Positions 28,741 through 31,680 of a DNA stretch of 31,680 nt are shown here, in pieces. The number at the start of each line of letters is the position of its first letter. Positions within the stretch are counted from its first letter, which is position 1. Source of the DNA: a virus. The position numbers were made by a program, and so were the translations under genes. The stretch is from the IMG/VR virus record IMGVR_UViG_3300042945_003255, positions 1-31,680 of that record. The stretch is one strand, 5' to 3'. The notes below the pieces were generated by a model. That model ran no database searches, was not told the origin of the DNA, and saw nothing but the letters and a program-made list of their open reading frames with translations.

Positions 28741-29339
28741 TGGCAGATAGAGCACCAGACATTACAATATCAAACAATCCATATTGTTTTATTCATGCTG
28801 GACCAATTGGCCCAGAATCTACTGATGATGGAAGAGATCTTACAATCATAACTTCGGCAAATAACCATGTCGTTTATGGTAGTAATGGAAATAAAGTAGA
28901 ACATATTCAGGGAACATATCATGAGGTTAGTGGGCACAGTATACCTCCCGATGAAAAAGAAGCAATTGCAAGATCAATTGTAGCAAAGAATGGGGATATT
29001 ATTATATCTGCAGAGAGAGGAACTATATCATTAAAAGCAAAAAATATACACATTGAATCTATGGGTGAAAAAGGTGAAGGAAATTTTTTAGTAGGATCAA
29101 ACGGGCATATTATTTTTGCATCATCCGAAGAAGTTAGACTTGCTGGGTCAAGAATATGTATTAACGGAACTTCTGGTGTAAATGTAATCAGTGGAAATTT
29201 TATTAATATGTCTGGTGATATAAAATATTTTGGTCCTGTTAGTGCATTATCTACTATAAAGAATCTTCTTGCAGGAAATTGGGGAAATTTAATTGAAGGA
29301 TTAACAAAATCTTGTGGTAAAACTGGAGCTCCATTATGA
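28740..29339 (+). CDS. Beta-helix cell-puncturing spike protein
   Basis: A 199-residue protein. From about residue 82 it shows regular short strands separated by turns: GDIIISAERGTISLKAKNIH, then FLVGSNGHIIFASSEEVRLAG, then ICINGTSGVNVISGNFINMSG. Alternating hydrophobic positions about every 8-10 residues indicate a triple-stranded or single beta-helix like the gp5 C-terminal needle or the gpV/VgrG spike. There is no obvious lysozyme or metal-binding HxH tip. It overlaps both neighbours (1 and 4 bases). It probably forms the needle on the OB-fold hub encoded at 25684. Confidence 0.65.
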   Translation: MADRAPDITISNNPYCFIHAGPIGPESTDDGRDLTIITSANNHVVYGSNGNKVEHIQGTYHEVSGHSIPPDEKEAIARSIVAKNGDIIISAERGTISLKAKNIHIESMGEKGEGNFLVGSNGHIIFASSEEVRLAGSRICINGTSGVNVISGNFINMSGDIKYFGPVSALSTIKNLLAGNWGNLIEGLTKSCGKTGAPL

Positions 29340-30223
29340 CACATTACGCAGATAGTAACGCTTTTGGTATGTTGGAATGTTTGAGTGGAACATTCGGTGC
29401 TGCCGTAAACATTCCAACGAATTTTTTTAAAAGCGGAGTAGCAAATATATACGAATGTTACATTGGATCAGCATCTGGAATAGATGGAGCAGCATTAACA
29501 GTTGGTCCTAATATAACAAATCCTGTTACCATAGAAAGTAAAGGATTTACTAACTTTAAAGGATTACATACTCAAACTGGAGGATTAGTTGTTAATGGTT
29601 ATTGTAAAATTAAAGGAAGTGGATTTTTTTGCACTTCACCAGTAACTTCTTTTAAAGGTGCAACTCTTTCAATTAATAGTGGAGGTAAAAATACTTTTAC
29701 CGCAGGAACTGCCAATAAAATTGTTTCTCCAGTAACAATTGTTGATAGTGCAGTTACTAGATTGAAAGGAGTCGTTATGGTTGATGGTCTAGGAAACCTA
29801 CAAACAGTAGTGAATTCCAAAAAAGGATTTGATATTCCTCACCCAAATAAACCTAATCATCGTTTACGACATATTTGTGTAGAAGGACCAGAATCTGCAG
29901 TTTATGTTCGCGGAAGATTGGTAAATAGTAATATTATTGAACTTCCAGATTATTGGGATGGTCTTGTTGATTTAGAAACTATTAGTGTAAATTTAACACA
30001 AATTGGGCATAGTCAAGATTTATTTGTTGAAAAAATACAATGGGGTAAACAAATAGTTGTTAAATCTGGAAATGGGACATCTATAGATTGTTTTTATCAA
30101 ATCTGGGCTGATCGTTTAGGTGAAAAATTAATTGTTGAATATGAAGGAAACACTCCTAAAGATTATCCAGGTGACAATTCGGAATATTCAATTGCTGGTT
30201 GGGACTACGACAACAGGTCATAA
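29336..30223 (+). CDS. Fibre/baseplate protein with conserved cyanophage C-terminal domain
   Basis: A 295-residue protein. The first half is beta-repetitive (short Gly/Thr/Val strands such as NPVTIESKGFTNFKG and SPVTSFKGATLSI), suggesting a beta-helical or fibrous shaft. Residues about 164-265 hold KKGFDIPHPNKPNHRLRHI, VEGPESAVYVRGRL, IELPDYWDGLVDLETISVNL and CFYQIWADRLGEKL, a C-terminal domain I recall from several cyanomyovirus structural proteins. Its chemistry is unknown; it may be a chaperone or attachment tip. It overlaps the spike gene by 4 bases and lies three bases before the collagen-like gene. Confidence 0.6.
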   Translation: MTHYADSNAFGMLECLSGTFGAAVNIPTNFFKSGVANIYECYIGSASGIDGAALTVGPNITNPVTIESKGFTNFKGLHTQTGGLVVNGYCKIKGSGFFCTSPVTSFKGATLSINSGGKNTFTAGTANKIVSPVTIVDSAVTRLKGVVMVDGLGNLQTVVNSKKGFDIPHPNKPNHRLRHICVEGPESAVYVRGRLVNSNIIELPDYWDGLVDLETISVNLTQIGHSQDLFVEKIQWGKQIVVKSGNGTSIDCFYQIWADRLGEKLIVEYEGNTPKDYPGDNSEYSIAGWDYDNRS

Positions 30224-30226
30224 AAA

Positions 30227-31680
30227 ATGACAAAAATTAAAATTTACTACGCAGATAGACCACCTGAAGATATAACAGATCTTGAGGTTGAAAATTTAAT
30301 AGTTACTGGCCAATTAGGTGGTGGTGGGGTAGGTTCGGGAATTTCTATCTCAAATGGTATACTTAGTGGTGGGCATATTATATTAAAATATGCTAATCAA
30401 TCTGAGTGGAATGCCGAAAATCCAGTTTTATTAGAAGGTGAAGTTGGTCTTGAAGTTGATACTAGTAGATTAAAAATTGGCAATGGCACTACTCCTTGGG
30501 CAGGATTGCCCTATATAGGTTCTACTCAAGGAACTCAGGGTCTCCAAGGACAAATAAGTAATTTCCAAGGAACTCAAGGTCCTATAAGTAATTTCCAAGG
30601 AACTCAGGGAAATCAAGGACTTCAGGGGCAAATTGGATTTCAAGGAACTCAAGGATCTATAGGAATTCAAGGAAATCAGGGTACACAAGGTTCTATAGGC
30701 ATTCAAGGACTTCAAGGATCTCAAGGATCTCAAGGATCTCAAGGAACTCAAGGTAGACAAGGCATTCAAGGATCTATAAGTAATTTCCAAGGAACTCAAG
30801 GAAATCAAGGTCTATCGGGACTTTATGTTGGTCAAGGTGCTCAAGGTACTGTAGGATTTCAAGGAACGCAAGGAACGCAAGGAACGCAGGGAAATCAAGG
30901 TTCTCAAGGATCTCAAGGTTCTCAGGGATTAAGTAATCAAGGTATTCAAGGAACATTAAGTAATTTTCAAGGTACACAAGGTCCTATAAGTAATTTCCAA
31001 GGAACTCAAGGAAGACAAGGTATCCAAGGAAGACAGGGTGTTCAGGGAATACCAGGATTTCAAGGTGCTCAGGGTTTGCAGGGTGTTCAAGGCCCAATAA
31101 GTAATTTTCAAGGTACACAAGGACTTCAAGGAGAGTCTATTCAAGGAACTCAAGGAATACAAGGAAGACAAGGTGTTCAAGGCAATCAAGGTGTTCAAGG
31201 TTCACAAGGAAGGCAAGGTATTCAAGGAACCCAAGGTGTCCAGGCAACACAAGGTAATCAAGGACTTCAAGGATCTCTAAGTAATTTCCAAGGAACTCAA
31301 GGTAATCAAGGAACTCAAGGAACTCAAGGTGTTCAAGGATTAAGTAATCAAGGTGTTCAAGGTTCACAAGGAAGACAAGGTATTCAAGGATCACAAGGAT
31401 CGCAGGGAACTCAAGGTTCTCAAGGCTCTCAAGGTCTTCAGGGATCTCTAAGCAATTTCCAAGGAACTCAAGGATCCCAAGGATCCCAAGGATCCCAAGG
31501 TGTTCAGGGATTAAGTAATCAAGGTGCTCAAGGATCACAAGGATCACAAGGATCACAAGGATCTCAAGGAAGACAAGGTACTCAAGGGTTTCAAGGTCTT
31601 CAGGGATCTCTAAGTAATTTCCAAGGAACTCAAGGTAATCAGGGTGTTCAAGGAACTCAAGGAACTCAAGGAACTCAAGG
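30227..31680 (+). CDS. Collagen-like tail fibre protein (3' end outside window)
   Basis: ATG 30227 opens a frame that runs to the right edge without a stop (at least 484 residues). Residues about 1-60 are a short N-terminal domain. At about 62-98, SEWNAENPVLLEGEVGLEVD and then LKIGNGTTPWAGLPY match the Mtd_N-type fibre-start domain (phage tropism-determinant-like). From about residue 98 the sequence is almost pure Gly-X-Gln triplets (GTQ, GLQ, GIQ, GSQ, GRQ, GNQ, GVQ), interrupted at intervals by SNFQ or SNQ. The pattern predicts a collagen triple helix with Gln in the Y position in place of Pro. The product is probably an adhesive fibre shaft whose receptor-binding end lies beyond the window. 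Confidence 0.85.
   Translation, partial: MTKIKIYYADRPPEDITDLEVENLIVTGQLGGGGVGSGISISNGILSGGHIILKYANQSEWNAENPVLLEGEVGLEVDTSRLKIGNGTTPWAGLPYIGSTQGTQGLQGQISNFQGTQGPISNFQGTQGNQGLQGQIGFQGTQGSIGIQGNQGTQGSIGIQGLQGSQGSQGSQGTQGRQGIQGSISNFQGTQGNQGLSGLYVGQGAQGTVGFQGTQGTQGTQGNQGSQGSQGSQGLSNQGIQGTLSNFQGTQGPISNFQGTQGRQGIQGRQGVQGIPGFQGAQGLQGVQGPISNFQGTQGLQGESIQGTQGIQGRQGVQGNQGVQGSQGRQGIQGTQGVQATQGNQGLQGSLSNFQGTQGNQGTQGTQGVQGLSNQGVQGSQGRQGIQGSQGSQGTQGSQGSQGLQGSLSNFQGTQGSQGSQGSQGVQGLSNQGAQGSQGSQGSQGSQGRQGTQGFQGLQGSLSNFQGTQGNQGVQGTQGTQGTQ
30519..31680 (+). repeat. Collagen-like 9-base periodic repeat with interruptions
   Basis: CAAGGA-type 9-base periods (Gly-X-Gln) run to the window edge. Breaks of the type AGTAATTTCCAAGG or close variants (SNFQ) occur nine times, starting near 30557, 30587, 30779, 30959, 30989, 31100, 31280, 31451 and 31613; all intervals are multiples of three. 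A shorter AGTAATCAAGG (SNQ) break occurs near 30928, 31341 and 31511. Long perfect tandem runs (for example GGATCACAA at about 31530-31560) suggest copy-number change. Confidence 0.9.

Noticed and set aside
30470-31556. Leu/Ser-rich or Leu/Glu-rich minus-strand open frames
   Set aside because: They are antisense to the collagen-like repeat, which has no stop codons on the opposite strand for purely compositional reasons.
30519-31680. Repeat array resembling a CRISPR
   Set aside because: The period is 9 bases and coding, with no spacers of constant length or palindromic repeats.

Overview
The window is part of the genome of a T4-like myovirus that infects marine cyanobacteria (a cyanomyovirus). 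It is AT-rich (about one third G+C by eye) and its genes are tightly packed with ATGA-type overlaps. Many T4 proteins are recognisable: gp32, gp33, gp59, gp53, gp48, gp4, gp26 and hub proteins like gp27 and gp5. Cyanophage accessory genes are mixed in: phoH, thyX, glutaredoxin, and DUF1825- and DUF4278-type small proteins. No tRNA, rRNA, CRISPR array or insertion sequence is visible.

Region 1 (1-8121, + strand) is a surface-glycan cassette: a glycosyltransferase-like protein open at the left edge, a sugar nucleotidyltransferase, a cupin, a RuBisCO-like protein, an FkbM methyltransferase/glycosyltransferase fusion, two WavE-family proteins, a short glycerophosphodiesterase-like protein and a GT25/TPR protein. 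The RuBisCO-like protein keeps the carbamylation lysine and the acidic metal ligands but has lost the loop-6 lysine, so it should be a form IV enolase/isomerase-type enzyme and not a CO2-fixing one. It is the most unexpected gene here.

Region 2 (8121-15247, + strand) is core metabolism, replication and regulation: glutaredoxin, small conserved proteins, a nitrogen-control element, thyX, phoH, a PD-(D/E)XK nuclease, late-transcription coactivator gp33, helicase loader gp59, a DUF1825-type protein and gp32. The nitrogen element at 9799-10344 combines an NtcA-type palindrome, a sigma70 promoter with a 17-base spacer, a glutamine riboswitch of the glnA/Downstream-peptide class, a DUF4278-type micro-protein, two more micro-ORFs and a terminator. 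This puts a small phage transcript under two candidate host nitrogen signals, 2-oxoglutarate through NtcA and glutamine through the RNA.

Region 3 (15246-17722, - strand) encodes gp53, gp48, a conserved unknown and gp4. It diverges from region 4 at a 41-base spacer that carries back-to-back CTAAATA late-promoter motifs.

Region 4 (17764-31680, + strand) is the tail baseplate, hub and fibre module: a gp54/gp19-like tube protein, gp26, a gp51-like protein, a tape-measure-like protein, a large hub protein with GH104 lysozyme and M23 peptidase domains, gp27-like, a gp5 OB-fold protein, a large structural protein, a beta-helix spike, a fibre-associated protein and a collagen-like fibre that runs off the right edge. 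The gp26/gp51-like junction carries a canonical T TTT TTC slippery heptamer that could fuse the two by -1 frameshifting, as in lambda G/GT tail chaperones.
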